From: Paramoeba atlantica
Lineage: Eukaryota > Discosea
DNA: 64,000 nt
NCBI GenBank assembly: GCA_977017575.1
Contig: CDRNVI010000143.1
Span: 62,001-126,000 of the forward strand
Reading direction: 5' to 3'
Below the pieces are notes generated by a model. It ran no database searches. It saw only the letters and a list, made by a program, of their open reading frames with translations, and had not been told where the DNA came from. Position 1 is the first letter of the stretch; every line of letters starts with the position of its first letter. The translations under genes and the position numbers were made by a program. Below, in pieces: positions 22,716-33,871 of this stretch.

Positions 22716-25251
22716 TTAAACTCTCCAGAAAATCAGGTTCCTTCCAGGCCAAAAGACTAATTAGGTTTCTATTTTTGACTCTTTTTTTGAAGCCACTGGT
22801 GGGTGGAGGGAAGATTTTTTTTGATAAACTTTTTAATAAAGATCTTTTAAACAAGAATATCAAGAAATATTTGTTCAAATATTGTTTTTTGAAAAAAAAA
22901 ATTGAGTCACCAAAAAAAAAAAAACATCATTTTTCAAAAGGACTAATTAGTCTTCAGTCATGTGCCTGCTCATATGGTCAGCAAAGCAACCTGAACAAAA
23001 AATGAGTGTTTGATCACAGGAGCAATAGCTTTGAACTTTCTTTGTACAATTTGTCCCATTGCATCTACTCTTCTGGTACTCTTGTCTGGCTTCAGTCCAA
23101 TTACCATTTCACCAAACTCCAGCAAAGTTGGGCTTGATCATCAGATGATGTTCTACACAAGTTGGAAGTGGTATTCGCAGGTTATAGCCTTCATCCAAGG
23201 GATGATTCTGAGAGAGTAGACCTTGGGCAACCTCAAAACGAAATTCTGCAAAGGAGAGCTCTTTGGCTTGGGGGAAAAAGTGCTGAAATATGAGGAAGGC
23301 AGTGACTCCTACAACTACAAGAATGAAAGCAAACTGCCTGTGGACCCATTTTTTGGTCTTCCAGGAACTCTCCAAGGAGAGAGAACCTTGCCTCAGTTGG
23401 TTGTGATCATCCACACAATGCCTGGTTTGATAGTAAAAGTCAAGAGGCTGAGTATATCACAGGGAGAGTCTTTGGCCTTCAAGCTTGTGATTTCATGGGC
23501 AACCAGTGGGAAAAGAAGTTCCCCAGGTATTAATCATTATAGAAGAGTGATGAACATCTTGGAAAGCCTCCACATAGAATTTATAACCTCTCAGAGATCC
23601 TTTCTTCACTTTCACACATAACCAGGTTCCTTCTCCTTGAGGTGTGCAACAATCTCTTCCCCTGGAATTCCTTTGGGCCAATATCGTTTTTTCTTCACAA
23701 CTGAAGTACAATACAATCCCTTCTCAAAGAAGTTGAATACAACCTTCCAACACACAAAAACCACTATCCAAAGCAACTACTCGACCAGTTCCCCAAATTC
23801 CCTCAGTCATTCTAAGCATTAAACCAACAGTTTTCGCTCCAAAACCAGATGGAGGTTGAAACTTAGGCAGGCCCATTTCAGGAGGATGGGACTTTCCTTC
23901 CACAATTTCAAGAAAGAATATCACTCTAGTCTCCCCACAACCAATTGTATGATACTCATTTCCAAAAGGATGAGGTTCCCTCTGAACAAACATCCAACCA
24001 GGAGCCCATTTACAGAACCACACCACCATAGACTCATCCAGACAGACCTGCCAACTTGGAACAAAGATGGTCTTCATCTTTTCGTTAAAAGCAGCAATCA
24101 GGGGTCGAATTTCCCACATATGGTCTGTGTAAGAGGGTTTTGCAGAGAGAGGAGCAAGTTTAAGAGAGGAGACAATCATATCAAACTGATTTCTACTGAT
24201 ATATTTCCCAAGATAAGGCAGTGTACCATGCAAGGAAGATCCAGCTGAATCCTTTGAAATTCGAAAAAAATCCCTTCTTTTATGTCCTGGGTAGAAAGAC
24301 ATAATCTGGCACAAGGCAATAAAATCAAGCATTTCAGCTTCAGTGAAGTTCAAAGAATGGTTAAACTCATTTTTGTTGCTTTCAGCACATCAGTTTTTAG
24401 AAAGGTTAGAGGCAGAACTTGGAGAAAAATATCGAGGGGAGTGGGGACATAAACAGCATCAAAGCGAATTCTTGTACAGGCCTTGAAGTCTTGTGCTCCT
24501 ATCACAGCACGAGCATCAGTTGTTGAGGAAGACCACTCAGAAACACAAAGGAAAGATCATTTTCAACGAGTTCTGCTGCATTGTCTTCCCCTTCCTCCTC
24601 AATATCAGAGCAAGATTCAGTATCTTCATCATCAGTATCAGATGAGCCCAAAACAGGCACAGAGGTTGTTGATGCCTGGGATGAACCAGAACTTGATCCT
24701 CCTGAGCCAGAAGAGGATGATGAAGATGAAGATGGATGAGTTGAAGTCCCACAACCCTCTGAGACATCCGCTTCTCCAACAAACTTCAAATTTTCAGGGA
24801 GAGCCAGAAGGTAATCATTCTGGAAGACAGGAGAATGAAGCAAAACTACCATCTGAGATTTCCTGTCATAGTTCTGAAGTTCCACCCTTTTCACCCTGAG
24901 TGAAGAGAGAGATGCTCCTTGATATTGGTCACCAAAATGTTTCCTTAGAAGATGAGAAGGGCAAAGGTTCACAGCTTTGCAGAACCAAATAGTATCCTCC
25001 TTCAATTCTTCAATTCTTGGAGAAGTTGATCCAGAACTCATTTTTCTCACCACTGTAACTTTTTTCATTCAGACTTTCTGAGAAAGGCATTGTGATGAAA
25101 ATCAAGAAAAAACCTCAAAGAAACACAAAAGAAAGTCAAAAAAAAAAAAAGTTCAAAAATGTGCTTTATTTTGGCCAACAAACAGGAGCCTAATTAGGCC
25201 CAAAAAGACTAATTAGGCCCCCCTGGAAGGAACCCGATATAATATTGTTAA
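22716..25251 (-). mobile_element. piggyBac-like DNA transposon, degenerate
   Basis: A transposase relic on the - strand is bracketed by an inverted motif: GGTTCCTTCCAGG at 22736-22748 and its reverse complement CCTGGAAGGAACC at 25222-25234, each followed inward by CTAATTAGG-type sequence (near 22757 and at 25189-25217). A TTAA, the standard piggyBac target, lies just outside on each side (22716-22719 and 25248-25251), in the same ATTGTTAA context. The bases between TTAA and the inverted motif do not match perfectly, so the exact ends are tentative. Confidence 0.65.
22940..25068 (-). pseudogene. piggyBac-type transposase (DDE_Tnp_1_7), frameshifted
   Basis: Reading from 25068: an N-terminal segment of 188 residues with a Ser-rich and acidic stretch (DTDDEDTESCSDIEEEGED); then a 209-residue frame (24353-23724) with the catalytic core, including CLDESMVVW (first catalytic Asp), HPFGNEYHTIGCGE, and VVALDSGFCVLEG (second Asp). 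After a frameshift comes TSVVKKKRYWPKGIPGEEIV, then another frame with GYKFYVEAFQDVHH, and after an in-frame TGA the C-terminal Cys-rich finger (RCNGTNC, CSCDQTLIFCSGCF, HMSRH), which binds the transposon ends in this family. At least three disruptions make it inactive. Family identity is firm because core motifs and the C-terminal finger are in the right order. Confidence 0.85.
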
Positions 25252-25557
25252 CCAAAATAAACCTGATCAAATTGTGCAATATCTTGATGTAATAAATGAG
25301 GAAATATATATATATTTGTTCTCATTCTCACTTCTAATCTAAGAGAAGGAAAGAAAAGATTGAAGAAGAGATAAAAAAAAATGAAAAAATTCACTATGTG
25401 AGAATTGAACCTGTTAGATGAATAGATGGTTCTTGCCCTTCTCCTTATTCTCCTGAGGTTTGAAAAAGAAGTTTTTCAATCCCCCTCCTTTGAAACAAAA
25501 ATAGAAGACATTATTTGAAAAATAACTTTCTTCAAAAGAACAATGAACCCCCAGAAT

Positions 25558-25607
25558 TTTCATACTCTCTGGATGCTAATTTGAAAATTTGTACCCAGAG
25601 AGAGTAT
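25558..25607. repeat. Dispersed ~48-bp palindrome, copy 3
   Basis: Left arm TTTCATACTCTCTGG (25558-25572), right arm ACCCAGAGAGAGTAT (25593-25607), with an A/T-rich centre that is itself partly self-complementary (AATTTGAAAATTT). Same family as the copies at 2841, 6365 and 28770. Confidence 0.75.
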
Positions 25608-26039
25608 AAGTCTTCTTGCTTGAGGTCATTTGAGTTTTGCTTGTATTGCCACTGAACAAGGAAAGAACCAAAATAGTCACTTCTTCAAAAAAGATCAAAA
25701 GAAATGAGTTCTCTGTTCAAAAAAAAAATGTGAAAAAGGAGGTGAAAAGAAAAGATAAAGAAGATAAAAACTAGTAAGAAAAAGAAAGAAAAAAGAACCT
25801 TGTGTCCTTACCTCTCACAGCTTAATAGATGGTCTCCCTGATCCAGTGTCCCCTCAAGGTAAAATGATTCCCATTTCTCTCAAAGTTCTTGTTTCTCAAA
25901 AGACAAAGGGAATGCCAAATCAAAGAAAGGTCCCAACATTGAACTGGGGTGAGTCATAAAATAATTAAAGAAATAATTGATATTCTCAAGGATCCACCAG
26001 GTCTAATCCTCTTAAATAACATCAAAGAAATAATAGTGT

Positions 26040-27200
26040 TGTTTGAACAATATCAAAAGAACTATTTAACTTGTTCATATAAAACTCCTTACAATCCATT
26101 CAATTTGTTTTGCCTTTCTCAATCTTGGGTGTTAATCACAAGCACAAAGTGGAGACATTATCATCACAACAAGACACTCCCTCAACAGGTATTCAACAAA
26201 ACCAAATAACCCATAACCCAAATATCCAACCAAGAAACAACCACCTCTAAAAACCACCAACAAATAACAAACAACAAAACAATAAAACAACAATCCCCCC
26301 ACAAACAAGGCACAATACTCCAGGAACAACAAAACACAAAATAAAGAAGAGGGGAAAACCTGGTGTGATAATGAGGAGAAAACAATAGTGGTGACAACAA
26401 CTTGCACAGCAGAAAGTGCTTTTGGTGAGAAGGTGGAAAATCAGAAAGGTGCCAAGTGTATTTTTTCTACCCCATCATGAATTCTCCATTATTGTTTGTG
26501 TTAAAAACCACCCACTTCCACTCCCTTCATTCAAAAGGAAAGTCAATCAAAAAATTCAAAATAAAAAACAAAAGGAAAGGGGAAGGAGGAAAGGGAAAAA
26601 AAGAAAAAGAAGGAAAAGAGGGGGAAAAACAAAAGAGATAAGAAAGGGAGAAAAAGGGGAAAGATAAGAAAGAAACAGGAAGAAAAGAAGAAAAAACCTC
26701 TGATTGAAAGCAGATCAATCAAAGAAAAGAACCCTTTTCAATGTAATTCCACTCTTTTCTGATAAGAATGGAAAATGTGGAACACTTTTGTCTCTGTTCT
26801 AAAATAAAAGATTAAACAAAAGAAAAGGAAGGAAGAAAAAAAAAGAAAGAAAAAAAAAAGAGAAAAAACAAAGAAAAAAGAGAAGAAAAAAAAGAAAGAA
26901 AAAAAACAAGAAAAAAAAAGAAAAAAAAAGAAAAAAAAGAACCTCATTTGGTGGGATCTCAAGTCTCCCTGACTCCCTAACTCCTCAGCTCCTCTCTCTC
27001 TCTCTCTTTCTCTCTCTTACCAAGAATTGAATCATCTTCTGGGACATTCCAATTCTTTGAGGGTCCCAAATCGCTGAAAAATGTCAAAGAAGAAAAAAGA
27101 GTTGTTTGAACAAATCAAAAGGACTTTTTAATTTGTTCATAAAACTCCAAAACATCACCACAAAATCCCTTCAATTGTTCTGTCTTTCTTGTTTTTTGGT
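26040..27200. repeat. Degenerate ~85-bp direct repeat, two copies
   Basis: The segment at about 26040-26125 (GTTTGAACAATATCAAAAG, then TTGTTCATATAAAACTCC, then CATTCAATTTGTTTTGCCTT) recurs in diverged form at about 27103-27195 (GTTTGAACAAATCAAAAGG, TTGTTCATAAAACTCC, CTTCAATTGTTCTGTCTT). Both are followed by purine-rich sequence, so a larger ~1-kb unit may have been duplicated. The feature spans both copies. Confidence 0.6.
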
Positions 27201-27814
27201 TATATTGTCATCTAACAGAAAAAGAAAAAAGAAAAGAAAGAAAAATTAGTTTTCCAATTAAAAAAAAACAAAGAAAAACAAAGAAAAGAAAAAAAACACA
27301 TCACAAAACACCCAACAAAATAAAGGTTTTTGATCTTAAGAAAAAGAGAACGAAAAAAGAAAGAAAAAGAAAAAGAAAAAAAGAAAAAAATACATTTGAA
27401 CAAGATTCGTGAGTTGAGTGGTCATGTGAATGAATTCTTACTGAAATACCTACAAAGAGAAAAGAAAGAAAGAAGAAAGAAAGAAAAAAGAAAGAAAGAA
27501 GAGGGAAAGAAAGAAAAAAAGAAAGAAGAGGGAAAGAAAAGAAATAAAAAAAAAAAAATATTATGAAAGGGAGAGAGAAGAGAGAGAGAGAGAGAGAGGA
27601 GAGGAGAGGGAGAGAAGAAAAAGAGAAAGAGAGAGAAAAGTGAGAGAGAAAAGAGAGAGAGAAAGAAAGAAAAGAAAAATAATCATCAGAACAGTATAAT
27701 TTATCCAAAAAATAATCAGAAGAAAAAAAAGAAAAAAAAGAAAAGAAAAAGAAAAGAAAAACATTTGAAGAAGATCAGAGGGTCGTGCAAAATTAATTCA
27801 ACAGGCATTGCCCA

Positions 27815-28127
27815 CTGAGATAGTTGTCCGCCAAAAGCCTTTTTTAACAAATAATAGAGAGAAGAGAGAAGAGAGAAGAGAGAGAGAAAGAAAAAGCGGA
27901 AGAGAAAGAGAAAGAGAAGAGGAGAAGAGAGAGAGAGGAGAGAAGAGAGAGAGAGGAGAGAAGGAGAGAAGGAGAGAAGGAGAGAAGGAGAGAAGGAGAG
28001 AAGGAGAGAAGGAGAGAAGGAGAGAAGGAGAAAGAGAGAGAAGAATTAAATATGATAAAATTATTAAAAGAATAATAAAAGAAAGAAAAAAAAAAAATAA
28101 TAAAATAATAAAATAATAAAATAATAA

Positions 28128-28158
<31 letters not shown>

Positions 28159-28640
28159 TGAAAATAAAAATAAAAATAAAAATAAAATAAAAATAAAACA
28201 AAATAAAAAAATAAAAAATAAAAAAAAAAAACATGATTTGGACATGAAGATTTTCAATTTCTAATGGAACAGCCCTCTCAAAGTATTGTCAGAAAGATCA
28301 CTAGAAAGAGAAGAGAGAGAAGAGAGAGGGAGAGAAAAGGGGAGAGAGAAAGAGAGAGAAGAATGAAAAAGTTAAAAGAAAAAGAAAAGAAAAAAAAGAA
28401 AAAGAAAAAGAAAAAAGAAAAAAAAAAAAAGAAAAAGAAACAAATAAAACAAGAGAAGAAAGGAGATAGTTGTTTGCCAAAAGCCTTTTTTAACAAATAA
28501 TAGAAAGAGAGAAGAGAAAGAGAGAAGAGAGAAGAGAAAGAGAGAAGAGAGAAGAGAGAGAGAAAGAAAAAGCAGAAGAAAAAGAGAAAGAGAAGAGGAG
28601 AGAAGGAGAGAAGGAGAAAGAGAGAGAAGAAGAAGAAGAG
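27815..28640. repeat. Duplicated block with GAAGGAGA minisatellite
   Basis: GATAGTTGT followed by GCCAAAAGCCTTTTTTAACA occurs at about 27820 and again at about 28466, each followed by the same AATAATAGA and GA-rich purine sequence with an AAAGAAAAAGC landmark (27888 and 28563). The first copy contains ~9 units of GGAGAGAA (27957-28030) that are reduced to two or three in the second. Between them lies an AAATA/AATAAAAT-type repeat (28095-28225). Confidence 0.7.
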
Positions 28641-28769
28641 AAGCAAAAAAACAGAGGTTGTGTGTTGCTCACCCTCCTCTCCCATTCTCTCTCCCCCCCC
28701 CCAAGAACCCCCCCCTCTTGCTCTTCTATTTTTTGTTTTCCATTGTGATTGTGGGTATTTGTAATTTTG

Positions 28770-28821
28770 TTTCATACTCTCTGGGTTCAAATTTTCAGAT
28801 TCACATCCAGAGAGTATGAAA
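28770..28821. repeat. Dispersed ~48-bp palindrome, copy 4
   Basis: The best-preserved copy: TTTCATACTCTCTGGGT (28770-28786) pairs with ATCCAGAGAGTATGAAA (28805-28821), with one G-T type mismatch, around an 18-base centre. Confidence 0.8.
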
Positions 28822-29593
28822 AATATAAATGAAAAAAATAGAAAAATATTGTCCTCCCAGATGAAATCTTCCGATCTCATGAACAAAAAGGAAAGAAAAG
28901 AGAGGAACCAAAAAAAGAATTACCCTCAAGAGAGAAAAGACAAAGGGGGAAAACAGCAGTGAGAAAAAAAGAAAAAAAAAACAAGAAAAAAAAAAGGAAA
29001 AGACAAAAGAAAGAAAAGAAAAAAGGAGAAAAAGGAAACCCAAGAAAAGAAAGAAAAAAAAAGGAAAACTCAAAAACAAAAAACAATAAGGAAAACTCAA
29101 AAAAACAAAAAACAAAAAAAGGAGGCAAAGGAAAAGAAAAGGAGAAGGAGAAAAAAACCTCTCTTCTTGATCAGCCAGAACGCTACCACCATCCCTTTTA
29201 ACCCTCCCCCCTCCCTCCCCCCTCCCTCCCCCCTCTCCCTTTGCATTCCCCCCTTTTACCCCCTCTCCCCCCATCACCACACCCCACCAATGTGTGAACA
29301 GAAAAAGGCAGTTGTTCAAGTCAGTTTGGAAGCTCCCTCAACTGAGGTCACATTGAGTGGAAAAGGGAATGAAAGAAAGGAAAAAAGAGAGGGAGGAGGA
29401 GCTGAAGAGGTCGGAAGAAGAAAACTGAGGAGGGTGAAGAGGAGAGAAGAAGAGGAAGAAAAAACAAAAAAAAAAAAACAACCAATTATCAAGCCAACAA
29501 AGAGCATCTTTTCGCCCTTTCTCTTTCCCGAAAAATTAAGGGATCTAAATCAGCGGCTCAATGCTTTTTTTTTGTTTTGTGAAAAGGAGGAAG

Positions 29594-29968
29594 AGTGAAC
29601 GACCTCCTGACTCCACACCAGACACACAGTCACTCCGACACACAGAGAACAATGGACTCAAGAATGGTCTTCAAGCACTTTTTTTATTCTGAAACTCCCA
29701 AGTGAGTTTCTTTCTCTTTCTCTTCTTCAGCTAATAAGTGAACGACCTCCTGACTCCACACCAGACACACAGTCACTCCGACACACAGAGAACAATGGAC
29801 TCAAGAATGGTCTTCAAGCGCTTTTTTTATTCTGAAACTCCCAAGTGAGTTTCTTTCTCTTTCTCTTCTTCAGCTAATATCTGAACTCTACAAGTTCATA
29901 ATTCTTCTCCTTCTTGAGCTTCATCTTTCACTGAATTCCCCTGGGGCTAAACTAGCACCCTGTGCACA
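29594..29968 (-). repeat. 3' LTR of copy 1, with internal 143-bp tandem duplication
   Basis: Two tandem copies of a 143-bp segment (29594-29736 and 29737-29879) each begin AGTGAACGACCTCCTGAC and end CAGCTAATA on the + strand; the rest is single copy. Copy 2 of the element (50.7-55.0 kb) has only one such segment, so its LTR is 232 bp (375 minus 143). An AATAAA-type signal is present in each segment in element orientation. Confidence 0.93.
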
Positions 29969-29998
29969 TCCCCCCTCAGTGTTTTTGAAACAAAAACA

Positions 29999-32900
29999 CT
30001 ACCCGCGAGCAGACTTAGGGAGATTCTTCTTAATTCTTCTTCCCGTACTCGAAAACCTCTCTGGTTCCTCTTCTTCTGATTCTTCTTCTTTCTCTTCCTC
30101 TTTCTTCTTTCTTGGTTCCTTCTTCTCTTGTTTCTTGTCTTTCTTTTTCCAATAATCTTCGATCACCTTGTACGAGTGGAAGGAACTCACAGCTTCCCAC
30201 GACTCCTCCGCATTTTTCCACTTCACTAAATATTCTTGTCCATCCTCACCCATCCGATCGTCAACCACTTTTAAAATCTCTAGTATTTTCCCTTCTCCTT
30301 CCTCCAAATCTCCTTGGATCTCTTTTAATCTCGCTGCAGGTACTTCATTTTTCAACAAGGCGCATGTTGCATCGATCAAATTGTATCCTTTTGTTGCTTG
30401 ATTGTACCCCACCACTTTGAACGGTCCTTCCCAGCGTTGATCACTCTTCGCACCTCTTACATCTACCATCTTCATAACCTCGGTTCCTGCCTCCCAAATT
30501 TTCTCTTTCTTGGCCTTATTTTTCCTTTCTGAATATTTCCTTCCTGCTTCCTTGTAACGTCCAAAAATGGCTGGATACACCGCATCGATCATCTTCTTAT
30601 TTCGTTCAATTAAATCTTCTTCTGACACTTCTTGTAACTCTATACTCTGATAATCCTCAAACTTGTTCAACTTCCTTGCAAACATCACAGCAAATGGACT
30701 CGACATATGTCTCCCCACAATCCGATCATTTAAGGACATTTGGACCACTGGCAACATTTTCGCCCAATTCTCCTGGTAGCCTTTCAGCAGCTTGAACAAT
30801 AATCGTTTTGTTTCTCCCACATAGCGTTCTGCTGCTCCATTCTGGTTTGGGAAATAAGTCAAAACGGCTCTTGCCACAAACTCAGCTGCCTTGCGGAACT
30901 CTTCTACAACATCATTCAAAAAGGAAGGGTCATTGTCCATTTGCAACACCTTGGGGATTCCAAAGTTAGCGAAAATCTTCAATAGACCCCATGCTACTTG
31001 CACCGCTTCTTTTGACACTAGGGGTCGCAAAAGCACAAACCGCGTAGCCACATCAATCACTAATAGGATTACAGTGAAGCCATCTGAAGATACTTTCAAA
31101 ATAATCAGATCCATTGCAATGTGATCGAACGGAAGTTTCGACAAAACTGGGGTGATGGGGTGAAATCCCACTCTCCCAACATTGTACATCAAACATTCTA
31201 GGCACCCTTTCGCTACTTTGTCGCACAGGGTCCTCAATCCATCCCAATAAAATCCGTCTCTCACCATAGCTTCAAATAGCCCGAGTCCTCCAATATGACT
31301 CTCTTTGTGTTTCACTTTTATCAAGGCCAGTTTGTCTTCTTCTGCAGGTTCCTTCTTTCCTAAAATATCTTTCATCAACTTTTTCATTTTTTTTCCAATC
31401 CCTGTGGAAGGGACCTCATCTACCACCAGCTCATGTGAATCAAAAACACCCTTAACTCCCGCCATATCTCTAACTGGTTCCCCAAAAATCCGAGAGAGAG
31501 AGTCAGGTAACACATGGTTCATTCCCTTGCAATGTATCACATAGAAATCGAAATTCAACAGGAAGTGCAGCCAATCTAAGATCATAAAGTTCTTCGATTG
31601 GTTCAAATACTCCAATGCTTTATGATCCATCTCAATACAAAACCTCCTCCCCAACAGCAGGTGCCTCTGAAAAAACAAATCAGCAATCGTTGGGAGCTGG
31701 TAGTCTGGGGCTTCTGATTTCACATTCACCCCTCTCAGGTCCATACAAAGCCGAATATCATCTTCCTTCTTGCCACCTGAAACCTTGGGAGCTGCTACTA
31801 GAGGGGTGTTCCAGAGATTTCGCACTGAGGACACATCCTCCAGAGGAACTATCCACCCTTTTTCCAACCATTCAGTAACTCTCTGTTGAACTTTGCCACT
31901 TAATCTTTCTGGAATCGGGTACTGTCGCGTAAAAACCGGCTTTGGATTGAGCAATGAAATCGGAAAATGCGAATTCCTGATATTACAACAAGTCCCATCA
32001 GGCAATCTCTGATTCTCTTCAAGAACTTCTTTAATCCCTCCCATTATTTTCTCAACTTCTTTCTCAGGCAGGCGTGTCTCTTCAGATGGCCCACTCCATC
32101 CCTCTTTGTCCGCTAAGTTAGTCTCATGGAACAACTTCTTCCTTTCTGGGAACACTGGTGGGATTCCTTCGATTTCAACACCAAGTTTCGCTCCATCCGC
32201 CGCACTCAAAAGTACTCGATCTTTCCCTAAACCAGGTAAAGTCCAAATCAAAATCTCAGCTTGGCCTTGGATTGTCGAAACTTTGACTTTCTTTGCTGTG
32301 TCTGTTTCTTGAACACGTCCAGAAATTCGTCGGACTTGAAAATTTCTCTTCACTAAATCTCCTTCTAAATGGTCAAAAACAGAAGGGTCAGCGAGTGTTG
32401 CACTTGCTCCTGAGTCAAAGATCGCCCACACTTCCACATCATTCCTCCCAAGAGAGATTGGAATCTTGGGGAGCCCATCTGTATCTTCTTCCGCCCCCAA
32501 ACCAAAAAATCCTTCTTCAGTTAAAGCTAAATAAGCTTCCTCATCCTCAAAATCAGATGTTGAAACATCATTTCCAGGAACCCCCAGGTTTGATTCCTCT
32601 TCGGCAAGTCCAGCCAACCTCGGTTCGGCTTTCTTTTTTGGACACTCATTTGCATAGTGACCCTTTTCCCGACAAGAGAAACATCTTATCTTGGCCAAAT
32701 CGCGTCCTCTCCTCTCTTGAGGCTCATCTCTGCGCAATTGCTGCCATGGACCTTTACCTTCTGCTCCACCCCCTCGAGCCCAACACTCTTTCTCAAGATG
32801 GCCAGGTTTCCCACAATTCCGGCAGTTTGTTGGTCTCCTTGGCTCTACAGGACCAGGGGCACGAAAATGGTTAAGCAGGGCTGAACCCTCCCTTGCAGCT

Positions 32901-33835
32901 CCAATATCAATCAGATTGGTTACCGAGATTCGTGGCTCAAAAAGGTAGTCACTTCCACACAATAATTCCCAGAAGGGCTGATAACCTGGGAGAACTGCTT
33001 TTTCCAAAAGCTCCTTCGCCTCTCGAGAACGAGGATCTGTCCCTGAAGCTGCTACCAGCAGATTAAACTGATACCCAAACGCGTCGAGTCTCTCACTTGG
33101 CTTTTGCTGGAGACTTTTCAAAGCTTTCAAAATCACCAACTTCCACCTTGGACCTAGCAACTTTACTGGAACCAACGCGAGCAATTCACGGAATGGACGG
33201 TTTTCTCTCATCTTTAGAAACCCACTGATCAAACTGGGTGTGGCTTCGAACAGATATCTCTTTCGATCAGGCTCTGGGACACATCGGTTCTCCATACAGG
33301 AATGGAAGCGAAAAACAAAATCGAGCAACTGGAAAATCGTGACTTTTTCTTGCAGTTTCGGCAAATCTTGGATTTGGGGCAGTCTTTTCTTGTCTTTTGG
33401 CTTTTGTTGTTTCTCTACCCCAATTACATCATAAGCCATCAAAGTACTTCTCAAGCTCATCAACCTCCGGTTGACTAGTTCAACCCTCGCCCTTTCCGCG
33501 GCTGACAAACTATCTTTCAACAAAAGAGCCGTATTCTCTTTTCGTAGAACTCGATATTTCTCTCGAAGGGCCTCAGCCTCCTCAAAATCTTCCTCTTTCT
33601 CTACAGATTTGGAGGACTTCTGTACCGTCGAACTCGTACCCAGCGAACTCGATAAACTTGATTGCTCTGGTTCCGAACCAATCGAAACCAATCCTTGATT
33701 CGAACACATCGAACTCGATCCTCGATTCGAACACATCGAATGTCTTTTCATGGATCCAAGCTCCGTACAAAACGAAACTTCTTCATCAAAAATTGACGAC
33801 ACATCGTCAAGCGAATCGAATAATTCAAATGACAT
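29999..33835 (-). CDS. Gag-protease-(truncated RT/RNase H)-integrase-chromodomain polyprotein
   Basis: A single 1278-residue frame. Order: gag (~1-330), two CCHC knuckles (CRNCGKPGHLEKEC ~338 and CFSCREKGHYANEC ~385), retropepsin with DSGA (~474), RT beginning (WNTPLVAAPK ... LCMDLRGVN ... YQLPTIADL ~670-720), then directly RNase H-end sequence (RRFCIEMDHKALEYL ... HVLPDSLSRI ~730-785). RT motifs from the first catalytic Asp through the YxDD box and most of RNase H are absent without a frame break. Integrase follows, with its zinc-binding region (HKESHIGG ... CLECL ~843-882) and catalytic Asp/Asp/Glu (AMDLI ~909, MDNDPSF ~967, GAAERYVGE ~1003, DX35E spacing). A chromodomain (EYLVKWKNAEESWEAV ~1195) and an acidic/basic tail end the protein. 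It would package, process and integrate but not reverse transcribe. The start Met precedes an acidic gag N-terminus. Confidence 0.93.
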   Translation of the reverse strand: MSFELFDSLDDVSSIFDEEVSFCTELGSMKRHSMCSNRGSSSMCSNQGLVSIGSEPEQSSLSSSLGTSSTVQKSSKSVEKEEDFEEAEALREKYRVLRKENTALLLKDSLSAAERARVELVNRRLMSLRSTLMAYDVIGVEKQQKPKDKKRLPQIQDLPKLQEKVTIFQLLDFVFRFHSCMENRCVPEPDRKRYLFEATPSLISGFLKMRENRPFRELLALVPVKLLGPRWKLVILKALKSLQQKPSERLDAFGYQFNLLVAASGTDPRSREAKELLEKAVLPGYQPFWELLCGSDYLFEPRISVTNLIDIGAAREGSALLNHFRAPGPVEPRRPTNCRNCGKPGHLEKECWARGGGAEGKGPWQQLRRDEPQERRGRDLAKIRCFSCREKGHYANECPKKKAEPRLAGLAEEESNLGVPGNDVSTSDFEDEEAYLALTEEGFFGLGAEEDTDGLPKIPISLGRNDVEVWAIFDSGASATLADPSVFDHLEGDLVKRNFQVRRISGRVQETDTAKKVKVSTIQGQAEILIWTLPGLGKDRVLLSAADGAKLGVEIEGIPPVFPERKKLFHETNLADKEGWSGPSEETRLPEKEVEKIMGGIKEVLEENQRLPDGTCCNIRNSHFPISLLNPKPVFTRQYPIPERLSGKVQQRVTEWLEKGWIVPLEDVSSVRNLWNTPLVAAPKVSGGKKEDDIRLCMDLRGVNVKSEAPDYQLPTIADLFFQRHLLLGRRFCIEMDHKALEYLNQSKNFMILDWLHFLLNFDFYVIHCKGMNHVLPDSLSRIFGEPVRDMAGVKGVFDSHELVVDEVPSTGIGKKMKKLMKDILGKKEPAEEDKLALIKVKHKESHIGGLGLFEAMVRDGFYWDGLRTLCDKVAKGCLECLMYNVGRVGFHPITPVLSKLPFDHIAMDLIILKVSSDGFTVILLVIDVATRFVLLRPLVSKEAVQVAWGLLKIFANFGIPKVLQMDNDPSFLNDVVEEFRKAAEFVARAVLTYFPNQNGAAERYVGETKRLLFKLLKGYQENWAKMLPVVQMSLNDRIVGRHMSSPFAVMFARKLNKFEDYQSIELQEVSEEDLIERNKKMIDAVYPAIFGRYKEAGRKYSERKNKAKKEKIWEAGTEVMKMVDVRGAKSDQRWEGPFKVVGYNQATKGYNLIDATCALLKNEVPAARLKEIQGDLEEGEGKILEILKVVDDRMGEDGQEYLVKWKNAEESWEAVSSFHSYKVIEDYWKKKDKKQEKKEPRKKKEEEKEEESEEEEPERFSSTGRRIKKNLPKSARG

Positions 33836-33871
33836 ACTCGACCAAATAAAAAAGGACTTTCAACCAAAAAA

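Larger units (their letters stand above)
25252..29588. other. Gene-free region: purine tracts, degenerate duplications, palindromes
   Basis: No convincing gene. It holds two dispersed palindromes, a repeated ~85-bp segment (26040-26125 and 27103-27195), long purine tracts (26560-26940, 27330-28230, 28300-28640, 28880-29150, with GA-type microsatellites), and a CT-rich stretch at 29195-29290. Long Lys/Arg/Glu or Phe/Ser/Leu frames reflect composition. The 29300-29470 region has a mixed-composition frame but no domain. Confidence 0.6.
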
